From Methanogenium organophilum (GTDB taxonomy: Archaea; Halobacteriota; Methanomicrobia; Methanomicrobiales; Methanomicrobiaceae), in NCBI RefSeq assembly GCF_026684035.1, contig NZ_CP113361.1, positions 868,001 to 932,000 of the forward strand: DNA of 64,000 nucleotides, read 5' to 3'. A program made the translations under genes and the position numbers. The notes beneath the pieces are model-generated. The model searched no databases and was not told the DNA's origin. It saw only the letters and a program-made list of their open reading frames with translations. Shown here piece by piece: positions 18,329-26,982 of this stretch. The number at the start of each line of letters is the position of its first letter. The stretch's first letter is position 1.

Positions 18329-19480
18329 TTATTCAAGGAAATCACAATCAGGGCCCGCAGACGGGGAATATCCGGGAAAAACCACGCTGTACACTCCCGG
18401 CATCCCGTCGCTACCACAGGCAACAGCACAGCAGAGGGAGAGCACGCAGCCGCCGTCTTCATTTGCGGTCTGCATCAATGCCTCCCCCTGCCACATACCG
18501 CTTCCGGACAGGGTGGACATAATCCGATCCCAGGATGCAGGGTCCGTGAAGAGAAGTCTGACATCCACTCCTGAAAGGGAGGAACATGCCTGGTGGAAGA
18601 GTTCCTGTGCCCGGTAGTTCGTCCGGGTAATCACCCCGTTTCTATCGGTAAACATAATGGGCAGAGGGAGGTTTCGGATGGCCGCGAGCATGGTGTGTAC
18701 ATCGGTTTCAATTTCCACCGGCCCGGATAGGGCATGAAAAATACCCCAGCCCGATACCGGTATGCTGCCAGCCATACGACAGCTGATATTCCCCCGCACA
18801 GGAATTCGTCTGCCATCTTTTGTAAGAAATACTGTCTCAAACCCATCCTGGCCTGCACCATGCAGAAGATCGGAAAACATTTTCATATACGCATCCAGCG
18901 CATCAGGTGCAATGACATCAAAGACCGTCATTGAGGCAGACTCCTGTTTACTGTACCCAAGCGTTTCCCGCCAGGCACGATTCACCAGAATAAAACTCCC
19001 GTCCGTGCGTACACTATACATCAGGTCATGAGCATTCTCGACAATATCGTTAAACCGACCCTCACTCTCTGCAAGGGCCTGTTCAGCGTCCCGTTTCCCG
19101 GCGACATTTTTTATGAGGTGTATTAGTTCAACGAAGGTCCCTTTGATGTCCCCCCCCTTCTGCAGGTACCCGTCTGCCCCGCTGTTGAGTGCATCGATTG
19201 CCACCTCCTCACGTGAATACGCGGTCATGATGATGAAGGGAATATCACCGAATCGTGACCGGACTTCCCGGAGAAAGGCGATGCCGTCCATATCAGGCAT
19301 CATATAATCAGATACGACGACATCGTATGGGGTGACATCCATCTTCGCGAGAGCACAGGCAGGAGAGGTAGCGGTGTCTGCGACAATCTCCTTGTCCCGC
19401 TCAAGAAAGAGACGAGCTACGGCAAGCACTTCAGGCTCTTCATCCACAACGAGAATCCGATACACAGGTACTGTCTCCAT
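18329..19480 (-). CDS. Response regulator with REC and two PAS domains
   Basis: A 383-residue signalling protein. The receiver domain (about 8-125) has the acidic pair at 13-14, the phosphoacceptor Asp58 in VVVSDYMMPDMDG, a switch Thr86 in IIMTAYS and Lys108. Two PAS domains follow (about 140-250 and 258-370). There is no kinase, HTH or other output, so it presumably passes the signal by contact with another protein. This layout is common in Methanomicrobiales. No histidine kinase gene is adjacent. Confidence 0.9.
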   Translation of the reverse strand: METVPVYRILVVDEEPEVLAVARLFLERDKEIVADTATSPACALAKMDVTPYDVVVSDYMMPDMDGIAFLREVRSRFGDIPFIIMTAYSREEVAIDALNSGADGYLQKGGDIKGTFVELIHLIKNVAGKRDAEQALAESEGRFNDIVENAHDLMYSVRTDGSFILVNRAWRETLGYSKQESASMTVFDVIAPDALDAYMKMFSDLLHGAGQDGFETVFLTKDGRRIPVRGNISCRMAGSIPVSGWGIFHALSGPVEIETDVHTMLAAIRNLPLPIMFTDRNGVITRTNYRAQELFHQACSSLSGVDVRLLFTDPASWDRIMSTLSGSGMWQGEALMQTANEDGGCVLSLCCAVACGSDGMPGVYSVVFPGYSPSAGPDCDFLE

Positions 19481-19596
19481 GCCGTTTCAGGTATTTTCTC
19501 TCCTACTGTGTGCAAAGAATAAATAACTGTCCCTCAATGCAGGCAAAAGTCCTGTAAAACATCCGGATGGCATTCTAAAGCATACCGATACCGTTT

Positions 19597-19929
19597 CTGG
19601 CAGGTATGGCCATCGGTATCCTGATCACCCTCATTGTCGCCATCATCTGCGGATTGTTCTCCAACATCGGCATTGTCCGGTTTGCCCGGACAGAGAAGGT
19701 CGGGGAGGCTTTTGCATTCGGTGAAATCAAGAAGAAGATCGAAGAGATTGGCTGGGCAAACTACATCATCGCACTCATTGTCCTTGTCATTGTGATGGTT
19801 GTCATCGTATTCGCCCTCGCAATCATCCCCATCATCGGGTGGATTCTCATGTTCGCGGCGTTCCCGTTCCTGAATATCCTGTCAGCACGCTTCATCAGCA
19901 ACCTGTATGACAGTGCAGAAACAGCCTGA
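19597..19929 (+). pseudogene. Truncated copy of the DUF4013 membrane gene
   Basis: This frame encodes only the C-terminal half of the DUF4013 protein found intact at 20303-20959. The shared blocks include GIVRFAR, GEAFAFG, GWxNYII, IIPIIGW and SARFIxNLYDSA. Homology begins at about 19597 (LAGM), and an in-frame stop lies at 19576-19578, so the first 110 or so residues are gone. An ATG at 19606 could still start a 107-residue two-helix peptide, but no ribosome binding site precedes it. It is best read as a decayed partial duplication. Confidence 0.75.
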
Positions 19930-20302
19930 AACACAACAAATCCATTTTTTTCCTGAGGCCCATTTTCCCTGAGGGAGAGAATGTCCATGATACAGGCCCC
20001 TTCATCCCAACCCGGGAGAATGGCAGACAAACAGGGTTTAACACACAAAAACGTCTGCGCATCAAAATTGCAGCCCATAAATTAGCTTGAAACAAAAAAT
20101 AATCCCATAAAGCGCGAAAAAGATAAATTAGATTACATTAACATACCTGCAATCCAGAGGAAACCGTAGATGAACAGCGCGAGAAATATCAGAGTAAATG
20201 ACCTCTGATTTTACAATTGAGGTGATATGTAAGGGTTTTTCTGCAATAACATTATATATTTTAAGATAGAGTGCTATTTACCCCTAAAACGAGGTAATTA
20301 TT
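19930..20302. promoter_or_regulatory. Spacer with promoter of the DUF4013 gene
   Basis: No gene is seen here. A TATA element (TTATATATT, 20252-20260) lies about 45 bases before the ATG at 20303, and GAGGTAA at 20291-20297 is a good ribosome binding site. T-rich sequence near 19944 may end transcription of the truncated copy. Confidence 0.6.
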
Positions 20303-20959
20303 ATGGGAATTGGAGATAATCTTGGCGAATCCTTTGAGTATGCAAAGGAAGCACTGGTTGGAAAATGGGTCAAATGGATCCTTTTGATCATCATCAGCAT
20401 CATTCCGATTGTGGACTTTATCTTGTATGGCTACACCATCCGGGTGATGCGGGGTATCAAACCGGCACCGGAACTGGAAGACTATGTACAGCTCTTCGTT
20501 GACGGACTGTTGTATATTATCATCTCGATTGTATGGATGATTCCTGCGATCATTATCGGCGTGATTCTCATCGGCGGTTCAGTCGGGGTTGCAATGATGT
20601 CTGACCCTGCGGCAGCAGGTGCGGCAATTGCAGGCATGGGCATCGGCCTCCTCGTCACATTCATCGTCGCTATCCTCTGCGGACTGTTTGCCACCATCGG
20701 TATCGTCCGGTTTGCACGCATGGAGAAGTTCGGCGAAGCATTTGCATTCGGTGCAATCAAAGACAAGATCGGCGAGATCGGCTGGGGCAACTACATCATT
20801 TCACTCATTGTAGTCGGCATTGTAGTCGGAATCATCTATTTCATTCTCGCAATCATCCCCATCATCGGATGGCTGCTCATGTTCATTGCGCTACCGTTCC
20901 TTGCCATCTTCTCGGCCCGGTTTATCTGCAACCTGTACGACAGTGCAGGCACAGCCTGA
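20303..20959 (+). CDS. DUF4013 membrane protein
   Basis: A 218-residue integral membrane protein of the DUF4013 family, common in methanogens and of unknown function. An amphipathic N-terminus (GIGDNLGESFEYAKEALVG) precedes about five hydrophobic segments, one with a Gly/Ala-rich hinge (SDPAAAGAAIAGMGIGLL). Small-residue packing suggests an oligomeric membrane assembly. It has its own TATA box and ribosome binding site and is followed by a run of T residues. A decayed partial copy lies 370 bp upstream. Confidence 0.85.
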   Translation: MGIGDNLGESFEYAKEALVGKWVKWILLIIISIIPIVDFILYGYTIRVMRGIKPAPELEDYVQLFVDGLLYIIISIVWMIPAIIIGVILIGGSVGVAMMSDPAAAGAAIAGMGIGLLVTFIVAILCGLFATIGIVRFARMEKFGEAFAFGAIKDKIGEIGWGNYIISLIVVGIVVGIIYFILAIIPIIGWLLMFIALPFLAIFSARFICNLYDSAGTA

Positions 20960-20969
20960 AATACTCACC

Positions 20970-20977
20970 TTTTTTTT
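20970..20977 (+). terminator. Oligo-T terminator after the DUF4013 gene
   Basis: A run of eight T residues starts eleven bases after the stop codon, which suits archaeal intrinsic termination. Confidence 0.5.
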
Positions 20978-21197
20978 ATTTCTGCCGGAGACGACACAGA
21001 AATAAGCTCATCCGTATGGAGAGGAGACAATCCCCCACCGGTGTACAGTCGAGTACAGATAACCAGCAATTCCTTCCGACCCCAATCACCCGGATTTGTC
21101 ACGGCTTATGCATCGCAACATACCGGCACACAGAACACCAGCCGGTTATCCGGTAGCGGCGCACAATTCAACAGAAAAAAGAGAGGAGACTGCCAGT

Positions 21198-21806
21198 TCA
21201 CCGGTCAGCATAGATGTACATATCTGCGTTCACCAGATTCCCATACAAATCGATTCGCACCGGCCCTTCATAGAACAGGGTAAGATCTTTTTTGAGGTCA
21301 GCACTATACTTCCTCCGGTATCCATCCTCCAGAAGCACTTCGCCCGTGGTGCAGTCAGTCACCCTCACCTCCATGAAACAGGCAACAGTCGTGTCATCAT
21401 GCTCATTGATGTAATAGGTGATCACCAGAGGGCCATCCTCAACATCTACCTCAAAAGAGCGGGCATTCCATGCAAAATCAATACTCTGGTTCATTATCAG
21501 CTTTTTTTCGACGGCTTCAGCAGGCAGCGGATGAATTGTGGCATGCAGCTCAGCGCCAGAATAATTCGGATCATCCGGCCGGAATGCCTCCACTTCATAG
21601 GCTGTTGAACCGCTTGTACCAACTTCTGTCACTGTGTCCTCCGGACCACTCATCCCTCCAAAAAATGATGAGATGCTTTTGACGATGGTCGCCGTAAACG
21701 GTTCCCCATCCTCAGAACCGAGCCCCCCGGTCACCATACCGGCAAAGCAGAACCCAACAATCAGGAGGACCACAAGGCCTATCATTGTCATTATCTTCAG
21801 TTTCAT
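21198..21806 (-). CDS. Secreted or membrane-anchored hypothetical protein
   Basis: A 202-residue protein with an N-terminal hydrophobic segment (IGLVVLLIVGFCFAGMVTGG) that acts as a signal anchor. It is followed by a Ser/Gly/Glu-rich spacer and a beta-rich domain of about 120 residues (AYEVEAFRPDDPNYSG, DGPLVITYYINEHDDTTVACFMEV). The external domain resembles small immunoglobulin-like folds, but I do not recognise a family. GAGGA precedes the ATG at a suitable distance. It is on the same strand as the downstream spacer and CbiZ gene, and no functional link is evident. Confidence 0.75.
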   Translation of the reverse strand: MKLKIMTMIGLVVLLIVGFCFAGMVTGGLGSEDGEPFTATIVKSISSFFGGMSGPEDTVTEVGTSGSTAYEVEAFRPDDPNYSGAELHATIHPLPAEAVEKKLIMNQSIDFAWNARSFEVDVEDGPLVITYYINEHDDTTVACFMEVRVTDCTTGEVLLEDGYRRKYSADLKKDLTLFYEGPVRIDLYGNLVNADMYIYADR

Positions 21807-21900
21807 GTCCTCTTCAAAACCCCCCGGTTAATCATACGGGAGAGGGTTTTCAAAATCAGAACAAATGACTTTTCATTTGCATTTTAGGTGGGCAGATGAT

Positions 21901-23031
21901 CTAATGAATAAAGGATTGGTGTTTTTCGATGCATATCGACACGAACCGGACCCACTCTTCAGGAATTGTATGACCATCGTTACCGGCTTTATCGAAACCG
22001 GCGGGCCCGTCCGTCCCGGTAGCGGCAGTCATCCCCGTCATCATCGAACGGGCCACATGCATTCCGGCTTCGGGAGGGAGAAGTCCCCACGCCACCTCAT
22101 CAGCGATGTGCAGAACGGAGGCAGTGGCCGCGACGAGGACAGGGTCTGTCGCCCGTTTCCGGAGGGAGGACAGGAACGCCTCACGGTTGTGTTCACCGGG
22201 AAGACCGGACGCCGCTTCCCAGAAGTCCTCTTCTCCTATGCCAAATCGTTCGAGCCGGACGAGCATATTCTGCTGGCTCTCCGACCCAAGCCCCGTCTGT
22301 CTTCCCAGTGCGTCGCGGGTCGCCTCCCGGACGCACCGGCCGATGAGTTCCCCCAGTTTTGCATGTTTGCCGGCATTGGTGACAAAGAGCGGACTGGTGC
22401 CGTCGCTCACTACCGTGATCATGTCCGTTCCGGAACCTGTCGCAATGCCTTCGGAATACTGCGACGGGGCCATCAGCTCCTGCAGGGCCGAGGCCTTCGC
22501 TTCTGCTGCGGTCATCACCACGCGGGTCATGGTCTCCGGGGGAAGGCATGCACTGATGAAGAGCATGGTGTTTATGGTTCCCCCCAGATCGCCGAATTCA
22601 CCGTTCTCCTCATAAAAGGATGCAGGGTCACCGGCCCGGCCGCCATTCACCTCAATACCGCCGGTGATAACCGCCGTCACGGCAAGGTCGCGAAAGGTAT
22701 GGGTGGCAACGGCGGCATTGCCCATATCCGCTTTGGTGAGCATGCCTGTTGCCAGATCCGGATCAAAGCCGAGACGGGAGGCCGTGAGCCGCAGATACGC
22801 CTCGATACCTCCTCCTTCCAGATCGTCCGAACGGCAGGAACCCTCTGACAACTGGTGGTTGAAGACCATTCGGAGACCCTTCCGGCAGCCGCCGTTCAGC
22901 CACGAGGTGGAGAGCACCGTACGACCCGGCGGCAGAACGGCCACGATACACGTCCCGTTACGGTACACCGTCTCCCCCCCTGCCATCTCACAAAGCACCT
23001 CCGTCGTCCCGTTTCCTGCGTTGTCTGTCAT
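21901..23031 (-). CDS. cbiZ: Adenosylcobinamide amidohydrolase, CbiZ, extended
   Basis: Cobinamide-salvage enzyme that removes the aminopropanol side chain of adenosylcobinamide to give adenosylcobyric acid. Family blocks visible are LSTSWLNGGCRKGLRMVFNHQL (about 39-60) and VTGGIEVNGGRAGDP (about 121-135), with TATVASVT-like strands between. CbiZ is usually about 220-230 residues. Here about 145 further residues (from about 230) form a second, helical part with no recognised family. Corrinoid salvage suits a genome that encodes corrinoid methyltransferases such as those at 44.6-49.4 kb. Confidence 0.8.
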   Translation of the reverse strand: MTDNAGNGTTEVLCEMAGGETVYRNGTCIVAVLPPGRTVLSTSWLNGGCRKGLRMVFNHQLSEGSCRSDDLEGGGIEAYLRLTASRLGFDPDLATGMLTKADMGNAAVATHTFRDLAVTAVITGGIEVNGGRAGDPASFYEENGEFGDLGGTINTMLFISACLPPETMTRVVMTAAEAKASALQELMAPSQYSEGIATGSGTDMITVVSDGTSPLFVTNAGKHAKLGELIGRCVREATRDALGRQTGLGSESQQNMLVRLERFGIGEEDFWEAASGLPGEHNREAFLSSLRKRATDPVLVAATASVLHIADEVAWGLLPPEAGMHVARSMMTGMTAATGTDGPAGFDKAGNDGHTIPEEWVRFVSICIEKHQSFIH

Positions 23032-23238
23032 GATGCACCAGATGATTCTCCTCAGATACTCTGGAGGGAGGACAGATAAATCCGGTCGCCTCGCTCTTCA
23101 CCGGCAACCATTCTCTCCGGGGGCTGCAGAACCAGGAAAAGTATAAACGGAGTGATAATAGGGAACCAGCCCAATTGGGAATAAATACGGACGTGCCCTC
23201 GTGGCCCGTGGCACGAAACGGTCAGAGGACGCCGGCCC

Positions 23239-24450
23239 TTACCAGAAACGGGCCTTTGACTCTCCCAGGGCTTCGATTGCAGGAAGGGTCTTGCCGGTCA
23301 GAAACTCGATACAGGCACCGCCGCCGGTGGAGATATGGGAGAATTTCTGATCAATCCCCATCGATTCAATGACCGCCGCCGTGTGTCCCCCACCCACGAC
23401 CGAGAATTCCGCAGCGGATGCGGCCCGGAGGATCTCATTTGTGCCGGTCGCAAAGAGGGGATCTTCAAAGACACCGGCAGGGCCGTTCAGGACCACCGTG
23501 CCGGATTCACGAATGATGTCTGTTAAGGGACCGATGGATGAGAGACCGCAGTCGAGAACCGGCAGGTCAGGGATAGCTGTTACCGGACACTCATCACGGG
23601 AATCACCGTTCCGGATGGCGACCGTCTCCGGCAGGATGACACGGTCGCCGTATTTCGCGAGAATATCTTTTGCCTTCTCCACCTCTGAGAGGTATCCCAG
23701 GGTTGAAAGGAGGTCTTCTGACGGTGCTCCGATACGGATTCCCTGTGCCTTGAAAAAGACGTTTGCCACCACACCAACTGCGATAACCCGGTCTGCGATG
23801 CCGCCGGAGAGGACATTTGCCGCAACATCAAGGGAATCGTCCACCTTGGTTCCGCCGAGAATAAAGGTCACCGGACGGGGTCCACCGGAGAAGACACGGG
23901 AGAGGGTCGCGATCTCCTTTTCCATGAGAAGCCCTGCCACTGCAGGCATTGCCCGCGGGAGACCAACTATGGTCGGCTGCGACCGGTGAGCGGTGCCGAA
24001 TGCGTCGTTTACGTAGATATCTGCCATTGTAGCAAGATTACGCACCAGATGGGTCCCGAGGGCATCCTCACCGGACATCTTCAGGTTCTCTTCAGCACTG
24101 AACCGGACATTCTCGAGCATCAGGACATCGCCCGGCTCCATCTCTTCAACCGCCCCACGGGCACAGCGTCCGAAGATGTCGTCGATGTAGGTGACCGGGC
24201 GCCCGATGAGACGCTCCAGCCGTGCGGCGTGGGCCTCCAGTGTAGTGAAGTCCTTCTTCCCCGGCCGGGACTGGTGGGTGAGGACCACGCATTTCGCATC
24301 GGAGAGCGCCTGCACCGTCGGTGCATGTTCGCGGAACCTCTTGTCGTCGAGGATAATATTGGATGCGGGATCAATGGGGGAGTTAAAATCGACACGCAGA
24401 AGTACGGTTTTTCCGGCAGTTTCCGTTTCAGTGAGCGTTGCGAATTTCAT
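23239..24450 (-). CDS. pgk: Phosphoglycerate kinase
   Basis: Transfers phosphate between 1,3-bisphosphoglycerate and ADP. The N-terminal signature KTVLLRVDFNSPID (14-27) and substrate-binding HQSRPG are intact. ILGGTKVDDS matches the hinge region, and the C-terminal ATP-binding part reads LNGPAGVFEDPLF and STGGGACIEFL. The 403-residue length is normal for an archaeal Pgk. It stands as a single gene. Confidence 0.97.
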   Translation of the reverse strand: MKFATLTETETAGKTVLLRVDFNSPIDPASNIILDDKRFREHAPTVQALSDAKCVVLTHQSRPGKKDFTTLEAHAARLERLIGRPVTYIDDIFGRCARGAVEEMEPGDVLMLENVRFSAEENLKMSGEDALGTHLVRNLATMADIYVNDAFGTAHRSQPTIVGLPRAMPAVAGLLMEKEIATLSRVFSGGPRPVTFILGGTKVDDSLDVAANVLSGGIADRVIAVGVVANVFFKAQGIRIGAPSEDLLSTLGYLSEVEKAKDILAKYGDRVILPETVAIRNGDSRDECPVTAIPDLPVLDCGLSSIGPLTDIIRESGTVVLNGPAGVFEDPLFATGTNEILRAASAAEFSVVGGGHTAAVIESMGIDQKFSHISTGGGACIEFLTGKTLPAIEALGESKARFW

Positions 24451-24572
24451 ATTGTATTACACCTGGAAGCACAGGAGAGGACGGAACAGACGACTCTCTC
24501 TATGGAGTATCATTTAGACCGGATTTGTCATATTGGTTTTGTACCGGGGTGAACCGCAGATTCCCGGAAATA

Positions 24573-25376
24573 TCACTTCACCCCGTAGCGCCGGACATGC
24601 TCCCATGCCTGACGGTATTGTTCTGTACCGGCCTTCTCCCGGTATATCCCGGTGTCCTCCCGGTGGTAGTGTATCCGGTCATCACCCACCGGGCAGACCT
24701 TGATACAGACACCGCAGGGCGCCCGGTAATCCCGTGCAAGGCGTTGACTGTATTTGGCACAGGTTGCCTTTTCGGTGAGACCCTCCGGGTAATCCTCCTC
24801 ATTCAGCGCCTGCACGGGGCACTCGTTCACACACTGCATGCACCGGGTGCAGAGCATCTCCTCTATCAGGGGGTCGGGGGGCAGCGGCGCTGCCGTGAGA
24901 ACCGACCCGAACCGGACACGCGGCCCGTACTGCGGAGTGAGGAGCATATTATTGATACCAAAGTTCCCGAGTCCCGCAAAATATGCCGCATGCCGATGGG
25001 AAAAAAAGGCAACCGGATTGTCCTCAAGGACGCTCACATGCCCGTACCCGTCACGGGGCACGGAGACAGACGGATACCCGTGCCGGTTCAGGAATTCTGC
25101 CAGCCGGTAGGTATACTGGTCAAGGAGGGCATTTACCGTCCGGTACTCCTCGTGGTACCAGATCGAGGGAGTGGTTTCGAGGGCGGGGAGATGGACAGGG
25201 AGACCGATTACCAGCACAGATACGCATTCCGGCCATATCGACCGGGGATAGAATGCCTCCGGCATGTCGGGATTAACAGAGGAGTCTTCCCACCGGGAGA
25301 CATCAGCGAAGCCAACCAGAGGGATCTCCATCTCCCGGCACCGTGCCCGCACCTTCTGTTCCAAATCAGTATTCAT
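24573..25376 (-). CDS. Epoxyqueuosine reductase-like 4Fe-4S protein
   Basis: A 267-residue Fe-S protein related to QueG and reductive-dehalogenase-type ferredoxin proteins. The first 165 residues resemble the corrinoid-binding QueG-like fold (GLGNFGINNMLLTPQYGPRVR). Two clusters follow, with ligands in CTRCMQCVNECPVQAL and CGVCIKVCPVG. The C-terminal HEAT repeats of bacterial QueG are absent. Queuosine itself is not made by methanogens, so the substrate probably differs. The family call is firm, the reaction unknown. Confidence 0.8.
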   Translation of the reverse strand: MNTDLEQKVRARCREMEIPLVGFADVSRWEDSSVNPDMPEAFYPRSIWPECVSVLVIGLPVHLPALETTPSIWYHEEYRTVNALLDQYTYRLAEFLNRHGYPSVSVPRDGYGHVSVLEDNPVAFFSHRHAAYFAGLGNFGINNMLLTPQYGPRVRFGSVLTAAPLPPDPLIEEMLCTRCMQCVNECPVQALNEEDYPEGLTEKATCAKYSQRLARDYRAPCGVCIKVCPVGDDRIHYHREDTGIYREKAGTEQYRQAWEHVRRYGVK

Positions 25377-25588
25377 GGGAACCAGTATGCTCTTTTTTCC
25401 ACGGAGGAGAGAAAAGGGTATTCATTTTCCGGTTCGGAAGATGACGAAAGGCGGCAGGGACAGATGTTGTACACTCTCGGTCAGGAGAGGAGATGCCACC
25501 AGGCGGAAAGCCGGGGAAGAGCAGTGGGGCGAGAGCGAAAGCTCCGGTTAAAATGATGAGAAAAATTAAGGGTACTGATTCTCGGGAA

Positions 25589-25789
25589 TCAGTATCTGGG
25601 TTTTCTGTGCTTTGGGAAGCAATCGTTGCAGTATACAGGTCTACCCTCAGTAGGCTTGAACGGAACTTCACATTCCTTTCCGCAGTCTGCGCAGGTTGCC
25701 TTATGCATTTCGCGGGGACCGCCGAATGATCGTCCCTGTCCACCGCTGTATCCGCGGCTACCGCCCCGGAAGTTGTTTCTGTCGTTCAT
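25589..25789 (-). CDS. Small CxxC-x17-CxxC zinc-ribbon protein
   Basis: A 66-residue basic protein. The Gly/Arg/Ser-rich N-terminus (NNFRGGSRGYSGGQGRSFGG) resembles RNA-binding RGG tails, and the rest is a zinc ribbon with CADCG and CNDCFP about 17 residues apart. It matches the widespread CxxC-x17-CxxC family. A nucleic-acid role, perhaps as an RNA chaperone, is inferred from composition only. Confidence 0.8.
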   Translation of the reverse strand: MNDRNNFRGGSRGYSGGQGRSFGGPREMHKATCADCGKECEVPFKPTEGRPVYCNDCFPKHRKPRY

Positions 25790-26207
25790 GAGATAAACTC
25801 AGTGGAATAAATGGTGTATGAGATAATAGAAGTATGCATTGCATCTCTTTTGTGATGTTGCAGGAACCCTGGTTTGAAAGAAAAAATGACCCGTTTTGTG
25901 CAAAATAGTCTCCAAAAAACCGATTTTAACCAGAACACTTATTTTTGGAGCCCATGCCTGCACATTCCGTGTGCAGAAGGGAGGTGTCGCTGTATTCCTT
26001 TATTAGAGCAGGGGCATTGCAATACCGTCCGGGCGGCATGCCGCCATCTGCCGGCACTGTGTCGTTTCACGCACGGGCGAGAGGATTTAGTACCATACCG
26101 ATCAAGTACATGCGAGAATCCGGGGGATGAGGGGCTGCCCGGCACCATCTCTGCACGGCGAGAGTGTCTCCTCCCCTTGATGACCACGACATATGAGGCT
26201 GAAATAA
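25790..26207. other. Intergenic region, about 420 bp
   Basis: No convincing gene is seen. It holds the promoters of the divergent CxxC protein and YqhA-type gene. GAGG at 26195-26198 is the ribosome binding site of the latter. Confidence 0.45.
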
Positions 26208-26747
26208 ATGAGTAGTGCTGACAGACCAATACAGACCGGCGGAAAGGAAATGCACCCGGTTGAAAAGAAATTTGAAAAAGGCCTCTGGAGCATCCGGTAT
26301 ATCGTACTCCTGGGTGTCATCTTCGGGGCACTTTCCGCAATTGTCCTCTTTGTGGCAGGATCCCTTGAGATATACAACACACTTAGTGATTTTTTCTTCG
26401 CAACGAACGCCCATGTCGGCCACGAAGAGATTCTCATTGCAATCATCGGTGCGATTGACTTCTACCTCATTGCCCTTGTGCTGCTGATCTTCACCTTCGG
26501 GATCTATGAACTCTTCATCTCTAAAATCGATATCGCCCATGAAGAAGGGGAATTCGGGAATATCCTTGAAGTTGAGAACCTTGATGATTTGAAAAACAAG
26601 ATTGTGAAGGTCATTATTATGGTCCTGATTGTGAGTTTCTTCCAGCGGATCCTCTCAATGGAGTTTACAACCGCGTACGACATGCTCGCAATGGCAATCT
26701 CCATCTGCGTTATCTGCGTGGGCGTCTACTTTTTGGGACGTCATTAA
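26208..26747 (+). CDS. YqhA/UPF0114 family membrane protein
   Basis: A 179-residue protein of the UPF0114 family with four predicted membrane helices (about 31-53, 78-101, 129-148, 155-176). The cytoplasmic loop with FGIYELFISKIDIAHEEG and LDDLKNKIVKVIIMVLIVSFF is characteristic. Function is unknown; a transport or channel role has been suggested for the family because of its compact four-helix form. It is monocistronic. Confidence 0.85.
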   Translation: MSSADRPIQTGGKEMHPVEKKFEKGLWSIRYIVLLGVIFGALSAIVLFVAGSLEIYNTLSDFFFATNAHVGHEEILIAIIGAIDFYLIALVLLIFTFGIYELFISKIDIAHEEGEFGNILEVENLDDLKNKIVKVIIMVLIVSFFQRILSMEFTTAYDMLAMAISICVICVGVYFLGRH

Positions 26748-26982
26748 TTATTTAGTTCCATTTTTCCCTCCCTGTTCCCCCCATCTTTTTCTGATGGTAT
26801 CTGCGATGCTCCGGGAGGGGCATTTTCCTCCATGAGAGGCAGCGACATATGAAAAACCGGTAGAATATGCATCCTGACACATCGCACAAATGACCGGCGA
26901 CATCTGTGCAACCAGTGTCATTCTACACATTTTTATTCCGCCACCCGCATATCCGGATAATAGAATTCCCCCGGAACGTCCC

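Noticed and set aside
25874-26215. A plus-strand frame of 113 codons before the YqhA-type gene
   Set aside because: It overlaps the promoter and ribosome binding site of that gene and is rich in Cys, Arg and His without pattern.
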